Shown here piece by piece: positions 11,769 through 23,312 of a stretch of DNA of 64,000 nt. Each line of letters opens with the position of its first letter. Within the stretch, counting starts at the first letter, position 1. This stretch comes from Coenobita brevimanus (Eukaryota; Arthropoda; Malacostraca; Decapoda; Coenobitidae), in contig CM064632.1 of NCBI GenBank assembly GCA_032717465.1, positions 24,368,611 through 24,432,610 of the forward strand, in the 5' to 3' direction. The notes beneath the pieces were generated by a model that was not told the DNA's origin, did not search any database, and saw only the letters and a program-made list of their open reading frames with translations. Both the position numbers and the translations under genes were made by a program.

Positions 11769-11849
11769 TCTACAGTCTCCATCCTCGTTACACTCATACA
11801 TATGAAAAATCCTTTTGGTAATGAATCATTCTGACTCATTACCGATCGA

Positions 11850-11891
11850 ATTTTTCATTACCAAATTACCCCACATTTGGTAATGAAAAAT
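11850..11891. repeat. Perfect 16-bp inverted repeat (hairpin)
   Basis: ATTTTTCATTACCAAA at 11850-11865 is exactly reverse-complemented at 11876-11891 around a 10-nt loop. More GGTAATGA and TCATTACC copies lie just upstream (11816-11845). It may be the end of a small DNA element; it has no U-run and is not a terminator. Confidence 0.75.
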
Positions 11892-12129
11892 ACCAAATGG
11901 CAACCCTGGTGACGAGTGCTCCAGTGATTAACGAATGCTCGTAAAGCACAATATTGTGTGGCCAGTTTTATGGAATGCACATAATAGTTTGCACTAGGAT
12001 AGGTGCTGCCTGTTGCTGCTCCAAGAAGCCCTTAAAGTCCAGGTCAGACACTAAAGACATTCCGTCATAATCCTGCTACTGTGGCCACCATTCACCCATC
12101 AGCCACACAGCACCACACATACTCACCAG

Positions 12130-12324
12130 CCCCACCCTTTCCCATCGCACGCTACAAATTATGCTCGCAAGATGCAAGAGAATACTGTATTTGTCTCAAT
12201 TTTTCATGCCCGTCGCACATTACAAGTAGCAAACGCACTTTCTGAATAATTAATTGTTGTCAGATCCCCGTCGCACATTAGGCGAGACGCACTTTGCGAA
12301 GGCGCACTTCGCACTTTAGGCGAG

Positions 12325-12327
<3 letters not shown>
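12130..12327. repeat. Repeated CGTCGCACATTA motifs
   Basis: CCGTCGCACATTA occurs twice (12212 and 12267 areas), and GCACTTTGCGAAG and GCACTTTAGGCGAGA follow. The same motif pair occurs at 9818-9855. The meaning is unknown. Confidence 0.5.

Positions 12328-12399
<72 letters not shown>
12328..12399. repeat. (TA)n microsatellite, left of the LTR element
   Basis: TA dinucleotide run of about 70 bp that ends exactly where the 5' LTR begins. A matching (AT)n run starts exactly at the 3' LTR end (18767), so the retrotransposon sits inside a TA microsatellite. Confidence 0.95.
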
Positions 12400-12403
<4 letters not shown>

Positions 12404-13194
12404 ACATAGCCCATGATTTCATCATCCTTTGTGTAATTCTAACGTACAATGTGCTGCCTGTTTGATCACGAGCGTGTTCTACCTCACTCCCCCCCTTCTA
12501 CCGTTATAGTAGAGTAAGTCGTTCTTTCTGTTGTTCAGAGCGGGATTGTCAACTCTTTGTCCCCATGGCTTCATTTGCGCATCCTTCTTACAAGTTGTAT
12601 CAAGCTCTGCCGGCCCCTATATAATGAGCTCAGTCTCTACATTAATTGCCACTTAGATCTACTCCTCATTTTGTTCACATCTCTGTCCTCCTCTGTACAG
12701 TTGTTATTATTGTGAGTGCTCAGGAAGTCTCCAACCATCTAGCAGCTGTGTGTAATTTGCGTATAACTTATTGCATTTTTTTCTTGTACTGTGTAGCATA
12801 AGGTGTTAATTTGTAGGCCTAGTGAGGTTTTTGTAATTCATGTAAGGTTCTTTATGTCAGTCATCATTAATAATATTTTGTATCTGTAATAATTTATCTT
12901 GCATTAACTGAGCATTACCCAGTGTATTTTCATTTTATCAGGGCTGACTTAGATAAATTTACTCTTGCTAATTTCGTGTTAATAGAGGCTATTGCAGTTA
13001 ACCATATATTTAACCTGTTTTTTGCCATTACATTATCCTTATGAGTCCTGAATGATTTGTTGTTAGTTTGAGCATTAAACTTTAACTTGTACTTTTACCT
13101 AACTCTTTTGTTTTGAACCTGGAACTTTACGGGACAATAGTGATTTTTAGTATTCTCACTTAAAGTGTACATTATCTTTCTCTGTTCCGTAACA
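12400..13194 (+). repeat. 5' LTR of Gmr1-like element 1
   Basis: Begins TGTTACATAG and ends TTCCGTAACA, giving terminal inverted TGTTAC/GTAACA. It carries a TATA box and matches 17971-18766 almost throughout. Confidence 0.95.
12618..12625 (+). promoter_or_regulatory. TATA box in the 5' LTR
   Basis: TATATAAT lies about 220 bp into the LTR, so transcription would start near 12645-12655. The 3' LTR has the same box near 18190. A TCAGTC initiator-like motif sits only about 5 nt downstream, too close to be the paired start site. Confidence 0.6.
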
Positions 13195-13200
13195 TAAATT

Positions 13201-13208
13201 TGGCGACC
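13201..13208 (+). other. Primer-binding site of element 1
   Basis: TGGCGACC follows the 5' LTR after six bases. TGG pairs with the CCA end of a tRNA; the cognate tRNA was not determined. Element 2 has the same octamer after its 5' LTR (29583-29590), supporting one family. Confidence 0.75.
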
Positions 13209-13275
13209 TCTTATCAGGATATTCAGGATATTATCATAAGGATATTGCTTGATATTTTGTGACTGTGATTTATTC

Positions 13276-14450
13276 ATGATGTCTACTATTACTACGCTTG
13301 ATGAAGCCAAAGATTTTTTGTCAAATGTGCAAACAGTGTGTGATGTAGAAAACAGAACAAAGAATGAACTTAAGCTTGTTGCTCAACAATTGGGAATTGC
13401 AGTTCACTCTCATCATTCTAAAGATCAAATTGTTGACATGATTAATGAAAGCTTGTTTAATGTAACTCCTCCAAACGAGCAAACGCAGATTGAAATAGCT
13501 AAGTTACAGCTAGCCCTGCAGGAGGCTCGTATGAAGGAAGCTGAATTTCGAGCACGTGCTAAGGAGGCTGAGTCTCAGGCTAAGGAGGCGGAGTCTCATG
13601 CTAAGGAGGCTGAGTTTCAGTCTCGTGCTAAGGAGGCTGAGGCACAAGCTGAAATTGCTAGGATTCAGGCAGACCATGAGTATCGCATGAAACAAGGTGG
13701 AACTGGATCATCTAGCTCTGATGATTTTGATGTGGCTAAAAATGTTAAACTTTGTCCCTCCTTTTAATGAATCTGATTTAACAAAGTATTTTCAGTTGTT
13801 TGAGAGGGTAGCTACAGGTTTTAATTGGCCCAAAGATTATTGGCCAGTACTCCTTCAAACTGTTCTCACCGGTAAAGCTCAAGTACCTTATGCATCTTTG
13901 CCTCAGGATCAATCTGATAATTATGATGTAGTTAAGAGCTTGATTCTTAAGGCCTATGAGCTTGTTCCTGAAGCTTATAGAGTAAAATTTAGGACAACTT
14001 ACAAGCAAGATAAGCAATCCCATGTTGAGTATGCAAAAATCAAATAAGATCTGTTAGAGCAGTGGTTAAATTCTAAGAATGTGGATTCTGATTTTGGTAA
14101 ATTTAAGCAGATGATTTTGCTGGCGGACTTCAAAAGGTGTATTAGTAAAGATGTAAGCCTATATCTTGATGAGAAAAGAATAGATAATTTGTCTGATGCT
14201 GCAGTTTTAGCTGATGAATATGTTCTCACTCACAAGAGATATTCTAAAGAAAAAGGGAAAGGTGAGAGTAAGTACGTTGCCTCTACTCAGAGTACAGGTA
14301 ACAGGAAAGAGAATAAAGATGATGTTTCTCAGGAAGTAAATACCAGCTCCACCTCTAGATTTCAGAAAAGTAAATGTACTTATTGTAGTAAGCTTGGTCA
14401 TAATACGGAGAAATGTTTCAGGAGACAGCGTGATGTGAACAAAAAGGAGT
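13276..14450 (+). pseudogene. Gag of Gmr1-like element 1 (frameshifted)
   Basis: The first ATG pair lies at 13276-13281. The N-terminus is followed by an Ala/Glu/Lys-rich coiled-coil repeat (units like AKEAESQAKEAE) over about 13530-13680. A Gypsy-type capsid region follows (KYFQLFERVATGFNWP, about 13790-13850). A CCHC zinc knuckle, CTYCSKLGHNTEKC, lies at 14375-14416. The frame shifts at a T-run near 13751-13753, consistent with one extra T, and a TAA at 14045-14047 interrupts the second frame. Apart from these breaks Gag runs directly into protease with no stop. It would form the capsid and bind element RNA. Confidence 0.85.
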
Positions 14451-16510
14451 CTTTAAATATTCAGTCAATTGGTCTAGTGTCCACCCTTGAGAGTTCCCAG
14501 AATTCTTTAACTGAGTTAACTGAACCTGCTTTGAGGGGTAACTTAAATTCTCATGATGGAGCTCCTCTTTTGAGCAGTAACGTGGGTGACACTCTCAAGA
14601 GTTCATGTGCTAATTTCCTATCTGATGGTTTTGTCAGTCCTCTGGACAGTAATGACAGGAAATCAGTTAAAATATATCGTGATACAGGTGCTTGCCAATC
14701 CCTTATGCTGACCAGTGTTCTAGGCTCTAATGTTAATTCCTCTGATGAAACTGTAATCTTACAAGGTGTAGGGAATAATTACTTCTCTGTCCCTCTGTGC
14801 AGAGTGAATTTAGAGTCTGGTTTTGTTAATGGTTCCGTTATGGTTGGGTTGGTTGAGACACTCCCAATGTCAGGTGTAACTTTCTTACTTGGAAATGATA
14901 TTGGTGGAAGTCAAGTGTGTCCAGCTCCTCAGTTGTCTAGTGAACCAGTGGTTGCGACCCAGGATTGTGATGTCCCTGATGTGTTCCCTGCATGTGCTGT
15001 CACTAGGGCTAAGTCTAAAGTTACTGGTGACTTAGAGGATAATGATGATGATGATGTTATCCTAGCTGACACTTTTCTTGCTAATTTGGACCACTCACCA
15101 GATGAGGCAGTACCCCGTGGTGTTGATAATTTGTCTCGTCAAGAGTTGGTTGAGTTGCAGGTTGCTGACCCTGACTTGAAAGGTCTAACTAACTCTGCTT
15201 GCAGTGAGGAAGAGTCAGCTGGTGCTTCTACTTGTTATTATATAAAGTCAGGAGTACTTATGAGGAAATGGAGACCCCCAACAGCATCAGCCGACTGTGA
15301 ATGGGAGGTTGTACATCAAATTGTCATCCCTCGTGTTTGTAGGCAGGATATCATTAGAGTGGCTCATGATTCCAGTTTGGCAGGACACCTTGGAGTGAGG
15401 AAGACTGTGGCACGCATTTTGAAACACTTCTACTGGCCAGGTATCTTCAGGGATGTTTGCTGGTATTGTAAGTCTTGTCACACCTGTCAAGTTGTGGGGA
15501 AGTGTAATCAGACCGAAAAGGTTGCACCTCTAGTTCCCATTCCTCCTTTTGAGGCGCCTTTCACCCGTGTGTTGGTGGATATTGTGGGCCCTCTTCCTAA
15601 GACTTCTTCAGGATTTTCATATGTGTTGACCCTAATTGATATGGCTACTCGTTATCCTGAAGCCATTCCACTTAGAAATATCTCAGCAAAGAACGTGGTT
15701 AAGGAAATGCTAGGGTTCTTCACAAAGTTTGGTCTGCCCAAGGAGGTACAGTCCGACCGGGGAAGCAATTTCATGTCAAATGTTTTGAAGCAGTCTCTGA
15801 AAGAGTTGGGCATCACCCAGATCACGTCTTCAGCTTACCATCCCCAGACTCAAGGAGGGTTGGAGAGATATCATCAAACACTTAAATCGATGCTCAAGAA
15901 ATACTGTTTGGAACATCAGAAAGACTGGGATAAAGGTCTTCCATTCGTTGTTTGCCGCAAGAGAATCTCCAAATGAATCACTGGGCTTCTCACCCTTTGA
16001 ACTACTGTTTGGCCATGAAGTAAGAGGACCCCTTAAGCTACTCAAGGAATGCTGGCTGTCGGAGGAAGATGACGTCAACCTGCTGGAGTATGTGATGAAG
16101 TTCAAAGAACGGCTGTCCACTGCTTTACAGCTGGCGAGAGAGAATTTAGGAGCTGCTCAGGAGAAGATGAGGACTTGGTATGATAAGAAGTCCAGGTTAC
16201 GCCACTTTCAGCCAGGAGATCAGGTTTTAATTCTGCTACCAGTGCATGGGCAACCTCTTCAAGCCAAGTTTAGTGGTCCTTATTTCGTGGAGAAGAAACT
16301 CAGTGATGTCAACTATGTCATCGCCACACCAGATCGTAGAAAGAACAAGCAACTTTGTCACATCAACATGCTAAAGTTATATCACAGGCGGGACGAAAAT
16401 AATCCAGTCTGCACTGTAGCTGTTCCACCCGAGTCTGCAAGTGAAGTTCTTCCATGCAGCATGAGCCTGAGTGATAGTCTGGGGAAGAATCCTGATATAT
16501 ATCATGAATG
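14451..16510 (+). pseudogene. Pol, first part: protease then integrase (element 1)
   Basis: Aspartic protease: catalytic DTG at 14681-14689 in YRDTGACQSL, then FLLGNDIGG, the flap-to-helix signature. After a linker comes integrase. The zinc-binding domain has His codons at 15365 and 15386 and a CKSCHTC cluster near 15467-15490. The catalytic core has Asp at 15578-15580 (VDIVGPLP), Asp at 15755-15757 (SDRGSNF) and Glu at 15863-15865 (GGLERYHQ). A 2-nt loss near 15950 shifts the frame, and the C-terminal part continues as FSPFELLFGHEVRGPL with a GPYF module at 16274-16285. All three catalytic acids are present. Another frameshift, in an AT run near 16490-16505, separates this from RT. There is no RT between protease and integrase. 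Confidence 0.9.
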
Positions 16511-17908
16511 ATCTCCAGACTAAGCTTTCTCATCTACCTCCCGAGGAAAGGCAGGAGTTTTCGGCATTACTGCAGGAGTACCCGCAAGTGTTCCGTGCCA
16601 CTCCAGGAAGAACCACTGTGTTGATGCATGATGTCGATGTTGGAGACGCAAAGCCAATTAAATTGCCTCCTTACCGTGTGAACCCAGTGAAAGTTCCTCT
16701 CATCGAGAAGGAGCTTGGCTACCTGTTGGACCACAAGATGATTGAGCCCTGTCAGAGCGAGTGGAGTTCTCCTGTCACCCTAGTCCCTAAGCCAGGTGGG
16801 TCACAGCAGCTTTGCATCAACTACAGACGTGTTAATCAGATAACCAAAACAGACACTTACCCTCTCCCTCGCGTGGAAGATTGCATAGACAAGATCGGAA
16901 AGGCTAGGTACATAAGTAAGTTTGATTTGTTAAAGGGATACTGGCAAGTACCTATGACTGAACGTGCTAGGGAGATCTCATGTTTTGTAACACTAGGAAA
17001 GACTTTTGCATGTTCTGTAATGGCATATGGTATGAAGAATGCTCCAGCCACATTTTCAGAAGCTCATGAATGTTGTAACAGAGGGTTTGGCAGGGTGTGT
17101 TGTTTATATTGATGATGTATTAATCTTCAGTGACAACTGGAAAGATCACCTATGCCATGTCAGTAAATTTCTTGAGCGTTTGGTTCAGGCTAATCTTGTA
17201 GCTAATATATCAAAGTGTGAGTTTGGTCAAGCTAAAGTTCAGTACCTTGGGTACGTAATTGGTGATGGACATGTTGCACCACCAGGAACTAAGGTTCAGG
17301 TTATAAGTGATCTTCCCAGACCTAAAAGTAGGAAAGAGCTACAGAGATTTTTGGGAATGGTAGGTTATTACAGGAGATTTGTTCTTAACTTTTCAATTCT
17401 TGTATCACCACTTACAGACCTACTGAAAAGGGAAGTTAAATTTGTCTGGACCGATAACTGTGAATCCTCTTTCAACAAACTTAAAGCTATCCTATTAAGT
17501 CAGCCAGTGCTCGCTACTCCAAATTTTGCTAAGCCTTTTAAGATGGCTGTTGATGCAAGTGATACAAGAGCTGGGGCTGTTTTGCTGCAAGAGGATGATC
17601 AGGGTATTGAACACCCTGTATCTTATTACAGTAAGAAGTTCACTCCACCTCAAAAGAACTACTCAACTATTGAGAAAGAGCTTTTGGCCTTGATTTTGGG
17701 TTTACAGCATTTTTCATTTTATTTGTGTTCTGGTTTTGACCCCATAGTCGTTTATACCGATCATAACCTACTGAAATTCCTTAGTAAGTTTAAAGATAAA
17801 AATCAGAGATTGACAAGATGGAGTCTACTTCTTCAGGAGTATTCATTAGACATACAACATGTCAAGGGGAAAGAAAATGTTATTGCAGATTGCTTATCTA
17901 GACTTTAG
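16504..17908 (+). pseudogene. Pol, second part: reverse transcriptase and RNase H (element 1)
   Basis: RT motifs in order: LPPYRVNP, WSSPVTLVPKPGG, FDLLKGYWQVP with catalytic Asp at 16924-16926, MKNAPATF, then YIDD at 17105-17116 and LGYVIGDG. RNase H follows with MAVDASDTRAGA (Asp 17551-17553), IEKELLALI, VVYTDHNLL and the terminal DCLSRL, giving the four acidic residues. The RT sequence is of Ty3/Gypsy type. An extra T in TTTT near 17052-17055 breaks the frame just before YIDD. The ORF stops at 17908, about 60 bp before the 3' LTR, so nothing, including integrase, follows RNase H. Confidence 0.92.
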
Positions 17909-17961
17909 ACAGATTGTTTTAGAGTAATAAGAAATTTCCTTTGTAAATTTTCTTTTTCTTT

Positions 17962-17970
17962 GTGGGGAGG
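17962..17970 (+). other. Polypurine tract of element 1
   Basis: GTGGGGAGG immediately precedes the 3' LTR. It would prime plus-strand DNA synthesis. Confidence 0.75.
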
Positions 17971-18863
<893 letters not shown>

Positions 18864-20000
18864 ATCATGCCAATGAAAGAACGCGTTGTATTCGTCCCTG
18901 AACGCGCTCACGGTACAGGGTGAGTTCAGATCAAACGTGCCGACTAACCCGGTATTTAGTACACACTGACATACTGTACACAGGACAACACAGATCTTGT
19001 TTTATCTAAAGAGGTTACATGTACTGTACCAGAGACAAACTCTGGCAAGTGTCGTACATTTGCTTGCAACTGTTGCCTCTCCAGTACTAGTTAATTCAGC
19101 TGCCTCCAGACGATTTTATTCGGCTTAGAAAAGACGTCCTGTATGAAGGGTTAATGAAGCTGTAGTGAAGGGTTAATGAAGGCTGTATCATACCTCTGAA
19201 ATTCGAAAAGTGCTCCTAAGTTGAATAATATCATGTGGTGGTAACAAATACTGAATGCAAATCATGTATTCTGATTGGAGCTAATTCATTTTTGACTAAA
19301 ATTACTACACCTGAGATTTTATATAGGTGTTTCGAAGTGTACTGCCCATCGCTTTCAGGCACATTTTCGTGAAGCTCATAGGCACAGATCTGACAGCCGC
19401 CTTCATTTTTCAGCTTTTGAAAATGATCCCGGACGTAAATATTCTTTCTGCTGAGCGGTGGAAAGCAGTGACATAGCAGATGTGTTAATATTCTATAGAG
19501 AAAAACTGTTTAATGGAAATGATGATATTGGTTGTTTTTGTTTTTGTTGTCTTCTCTGGCTCATCTGGGCGTGAACCCGATGGACTGCAGGCTAAAATTG
19601 CCTTCTTTCACAACCCACCGTCCTCATTTCTGGAGTTAGGATAGTAGTTGGTGGACATTTTTTATCAGTGAGCTTCCTGGTTATGTCAGTGCCACCTCGT
19701 GAAGGCGTCCCTCACCTGAGTCGATGATTAGGATGATACTGATAGCAAGATAATGTTTTTGTTGTTTGTTGTTGGTGGTGGTGTTAATATAAATGATGAT
19801 GATGATGATAATGATGATGACACGAGATACCAATTAGAAGTTTTTTGTCACTGAAATCAGTAGGGTAGTAGTAGTAGTAGTTGTTGTTGTAGTTGTTGTT
19901 GTTGTTTGTCGACTCCTTTGAGGCTGAGTTGATAATTTCGAAAGTTTGGACGATGAACTTTTGGATGTATAAACTATTTCACTGGGCGCTCTGTGGGTAT
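18864..20000. other. Unassigned sequence with a partial family C element
   Basis: No gene seen. A family C end, CAGACGATTTTATTCGGC, lies at about 19108-19125 and is followed by two copies of GAAGGGTTAATGAAG. Short GAT and TAG/TTG runs occur at 19795-19825 and 19865-19905. Confidence 0.45.
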
Positions 20001-20002
20001 TG

Positions 20003-20210
20003 GTCATTCACTTTAACTAGACACAGATTTTCATCCTGCTGCAGCTTATATCATGTAGCTCAGTGGCAGAGAAAGACTGTGGCTCCACATTTTCCTGTAA
20101 CACTTCTTCGTGACCAGCCTCATCTTCCAGTGCTAATCTGTTGCTATTACTCATCATTCAAGATGGGGGGGGATGCTAAGTTTAGGCCAAGATAAAGTGA
20201 AGAGAGTATT
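20003..20210. mobile_element. MITE family B, copy 2 (opposite orientation to copy 1)
   Basis: Landmarks are CAGCTTATATCATGTAGCTC, GGCTCCACATTTTCCTGTAA, ACTTCTTCGTGACCAGC and the right end TTAGGCCAAGATAAAG. It contains TAGCTCAGTGG, which fits the RNA polymerase III A-box consensus, but no clear B box follows. Confidence 0.7.
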
Positions 20211-20284
20211 GTTTCCCTACCTTTGTGCTTTGTTACTCTTGTTTCTGGATCTTACTTATCCCATTTATGGTATTGGAAGTAAGA

Positions 20285-20349
20285 TGGTGGTGGTGATGAC
20301 GATGATGATGTAACGGTGACAGTAATTGATGATGGTGATGGTCCTGAAG

Positions 20350-20381
<32 letters not shown>

Positions 20382-20390
20382 GACAAGAGA
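20285..20390. repeat. Degenerate GAT/GGT trinucleotide repeat
   Basis: GATGATGATG and GGTGGTGATG runs; the His-rich minus-strand frame comes from this repeat. Confidence 0.85.
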
Positions 20391-20565
20391 CCACTAATAT
20401 CAAGCTCATTTCATCCATACCATCATTGATACTTAGGTACCTATGACTTCTTGTAAGGTATATAAAATTGTCTAACAATAACTTGCTTAGCATACTACAG
20501 GTCAGTCTCTTCTGTATAAAAATCATCTGGTGTTAAACAGAATAAAATACGAGATTCTTCTAACC

Positions 20566-20567
<2 letters not shown>

Positions 20568-20661
<94 letters not shown>

Positions 20662-20710
20662 TAATTTCGTTTTCCTTCCTACAGGTGAGTACTGCTTCAT
20701 CTTACCTGTC

Positions 20711-20750
<40 letters not shown>
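20568..20750. repeat. Two (GA)n arrays separated by a duplicated spacer
   Basis: (GA)n at about 20568-20658 and 20714-20748. Each is followed by a similar spacer beginning GTACTAATT and containing CAGGTGAGT. The array and spacer were probably duplicated as one block. Confidence 0.9.
20659..20690 (+). promoter_or_regulatory. Fused splice acceptor/donor module, copy 1
   Basis: TACTAAT (branch-point-like) is followed by CGTTTTCCTTCCTACAG, a strong pyrimidine tract and acceptor. GTGAGT, a donor, begins directly at 20685. A zero-length exon of this form is the pattern of recursive (ratchet) splice sites. Function is inferred from sequence only. Confidence 0.4.
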
Positions 20751-20751
<1 letters not shown>

Positions 20752-20781
20752 TAATTCTCGTTTTCTTTCCCACAGGTGAGT
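20748..20781 (+). promoter_or_regulatory. Fused splice acceptor/donor module, copy 2
   Basis: Same arrangement as copy 1: TACTAATT, CGTTTTCTTTCCCACAG and then GTGAGT from 20776. The junction motif is retained despite differences in the tract, as selection or a recent duplication would both predict. Confidence 0.4.
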
Positions 20782-20810
20782 TCCGGTTCGCCTTACCTGC
20801 CGCTGGTGTC

Positions 20811-21147
20811 GTCGTGGTATGTACCGAAGTAATTTAGTCTCCCTTGCACCACTTCCTTGGCGATTTATTTTTGGATATACCTGGTTAATAGCCTTTTGTA
20901 TGTTATTTTTGCAGAATATGGCGATATTAGATGGATTTATGTAACACAGAGGACGGTAAAAATAAGCAAAATAAATCACTTAAGAAAAATGTGTTAGGGG
21001 TATGCCTGGTTAATATCCTTTAGTACCTAATTTTTGCAGAGAATGATGATATTAGATGGATTTGTTACACAGAGGACAGTAAAAATAAGCAATATAAATT
21101 GCTTAAGAAAAGGTGTTAGGGAGCTTCCTTATACAAGACTACGGGCC
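20811..21147. mobile_element. MITE family A, copy 2, with internal tandem duplication
   Basis: The left arm has ACCACTTCCTTGGCGATTTA and the right arm AGGTGTTAGGGAGCTTCC, ending GACTACGGGCC. The core is present twice, about 130 bp apart, each copy with CCTGGTTAATA, GATATTAGATGGATTT and GGTAAAAATAAGCA. This makes it longer (about 337 bp) than other copies. Confidence 0.7.
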
Positions 21148-21204
21148 CATGAGCATCAAGGTGTGTTCTGGGGTGACTTGGAAAGGACAACTGTGTAAAG
21201 TACA

Positions 21205-21725
21205 ACTCTCATGTGTGGGGAGGTTCCCCACATACAGCTCTTCTCAATAGCGTGGAGTCAAAGGTTTTTCGTCTCAACAACTCTCCTCCTCTTACTGGCT
21301 CCCTTCAGCCTCTGTCTCTTCGCCGCACTGTTGCATCTTTATCTCTTTTCTATCGCTATTTCAATGGTCACTGCTCCTCTGAACTGATTGCTTGCATCCT
21401 TCCACCTCTGCGACGGCCGCGTAGCACCCGTCTAGCATCGAGCTTTTCTCCTTTTCTGTCCAACTCTCTAATGCAAGAGTTGGCCGTTACTCCCAGTCCT
21501 TCGTTTGTGCAGCGGGTCATCTCAGGAACTGTCTCCCTCTGTCTGTATTTCCTGCTACCTATGATCTCCAGTATTTCAAACGCAGTGTGTCCAGGCATCT
21601 CGAAATGACTAGATCTTGAATTTGGCTCTCTCGTTTTTTTTTTTTTTTTTTTTTTTTTTCTTGGAAGGAACAGTTTGCGGGCTCCTGGCCTTTGGTTCCT
21701 TCTTCCTAGCATAAAAAAAACAAAA
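21205..21725 (+). mobile_element. LINE-X 3' fragment: C-terminal coding part and 3' UTR
   Basis: The translation from 21213 (NSPPLTGSLQPLSLRRTVAS, then LSLFYRYFNGHCSSEL, then LPPLRRPRSTRLAS) is a C-terminal LINE RT tail of the type common in arthropods. A frameshift near 21450 moves the frame. The remainder (VFPATYDLQYFKRSVSRHLE) ends with TGA near 21620. A T-run and the 3' UTR (CTTGGAAGGAACAGTTTG, GGCCTTTGGTTCCTTCTT) follow, ending in an A-rich tail. The RT core is missing. Related copies lie at 11655, 40905 and 62200; the clade was not assigned. Confidence 0.75.
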
Positions 21726-22130
21726 CAAGATATATAGTTTCAGACCTCTTCCTAACTGATTTGTTTCTACGAGTATATATGCCACGATGATAGGCGTTTG
21801 TGTGGAATTTATTCAGTGTGTTGGTATTTAAAAGGTCTTAGGATTATAAGTGAGAATATTTTTTTAGTAATATTAGATAAAAAAAATAGATAAAAAAATA
21901 CAAAGACTCCTAAGCTAGCGAGACACTAGCGGAAGGACAAGTGACTGTATATGATGGAGGGTGGCGTGTCGTGGTAGGAGGGGTCGTTACTGAGGAGGGA
22001 TAGGCACCATGAAATTGTATGAGCGTCGTTTGGAGAAGAGCAAGAGGTAGACCAAGATTCAGACGGAGGAACTGGGTGATGGGGTGCATAAAGGAGGGTG
22101 ATTTGTTATGGGAGGAGGGGTAGAAACTCG
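21726..22130. other. Unassigned sequence, no gene seen
   Basis: AT-rich, with short A-runs near 21875-21905; no supported feature. Confidence 0.4.
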
Positions 22131-22135
22131 CAAGG

Positions 22136-22171
<36 letters not shown>

Positions 22172-23145
22172 TTGTTACTGTTGTTTCTCCTCCTCCTCCC
22201 CCCTTTTCTCCTCTTCCTCCTCCTCCTCCTCCTCATCATCATCATCATCATCCTTTTCCTCGCCACCCTCCCTTCCCATTCCTCATAGTCATATCCCTTC
22301 CTTCCTCTACCATATCTCCTTTCTCTGTCACTTTCTCTCCTCCCCCTCCTCTTCCTCCTTCTCCTCCTCCTCCTTCTCCTCATCATCATCATTTTCCTCG
22401 CCACCCTCCCTTCCCATTCCTCATTGTCATATCCCTCTCTTCCTCTACCATATCTCCTATCGCTCTCACTTTCTCTCCTCTTTTCCTTCCCCTCTTCCAT
22501 TCCATTCCCTCATCCTCTTCCTTCTCTCCCTGTTTCTTTTTTCAATCTCTCCTTCATGTTTCATTCGTTCTTTGTTTCCTTCCTTCTCTGTCCTTGCTTC
22601 AATTTTCATCCCTGATTCCCTTGTCTCCTTCTCTCCTCGTACTCTCCGTTTGCTCATTCTCTCCCTGTTCCCTCTGTTTCTCTTTCTTTCTCCTCCTCTT
22701 CCTCTCGCTCCTTCTCCCTCCCCTTCTCTCCCTTTCCCCAGTTTCTCCAGACCCCCATCTTCCCCATTCTCCTTCAGTCTCTTTTCCTCACCCTTTCCCT
22801 CCAACCCCTGTTTTTCTCTCTTTCTCTCTTCCCTTTTCTCACACTCACCCACCTCGGCCACTTCCCCTGCCTCCTCCTCTTCCCTTCCTCTTCCTTATCC
22901 TCATCCCTTCCTCTTCCTTTCCTCTTCTTGCTCCTCTTCCTATCTTCTTCCCTTCCTTCTCCTCCTCCTCCTCCTCCTCGCATCCTCTTCCTTTCCTCTT
23001 CCTTCTTCTGTTCCCATCCTCTTCCCTTCCTCTTCCTCCTCCTCTTCCCTTCCTCCTCCTCCTCCTTTTCCCATCCTCATCCCTTCCTCTTCCTTCTCCT
23101 CTTCCGTTCCTTTTCTTTTCCTCCTCCTTCTCCTCCTCCTTAACA
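22131..23145. repeat. One-kilobase polypyrimidine tract
   Basis: (CT)n at 22135-22168, then about 1 kb of almost pure C/T built from TCCTCC, TTCCTC and CTTTTC runs. Two copies of TCGCCACCCTCCCTTCCCAT with flanking sequence (near 22259 and 22398) show a local duplication of about 140 bp. Ser/Phe/Pro frames on the plus strand and Arg/Glu frames on the minus strand are compositional. Confidence 0.9.
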
Positions 23146-23221
23146 ATGGAGACTGGACCATTGTAGTGCTCTCCCTGTAAAATTTGATTATCTCACTCGC
23201 AGATGCTTGGTGTGGAGAGAA

Positions 23222-23265
23222 AAGCCTGCAGATAGATAGATAGATATAGATAGATAGATAGATTG

Positions 23266-23305
<40 letters not shown>

Positions 23306-23312
23306 TATGTAT
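23222..23312. repeat. (GATA)n and (GA)n microsatellites
   Basis: GATA/TAGA units at 23230-23262, GA run at 23269-23302. Confidence 0.9.

Noticed and set aside
10455..11801. Short frames around a possible unique gene
   Set aside because: All are below 100 codons, without recognisable domains or splice-consistent extension.
22098..23180. 360- and 352-codon Ser/Pro-rich frames
   Set aside because: Polypyrimidine tract artefacts with no start context or domain.
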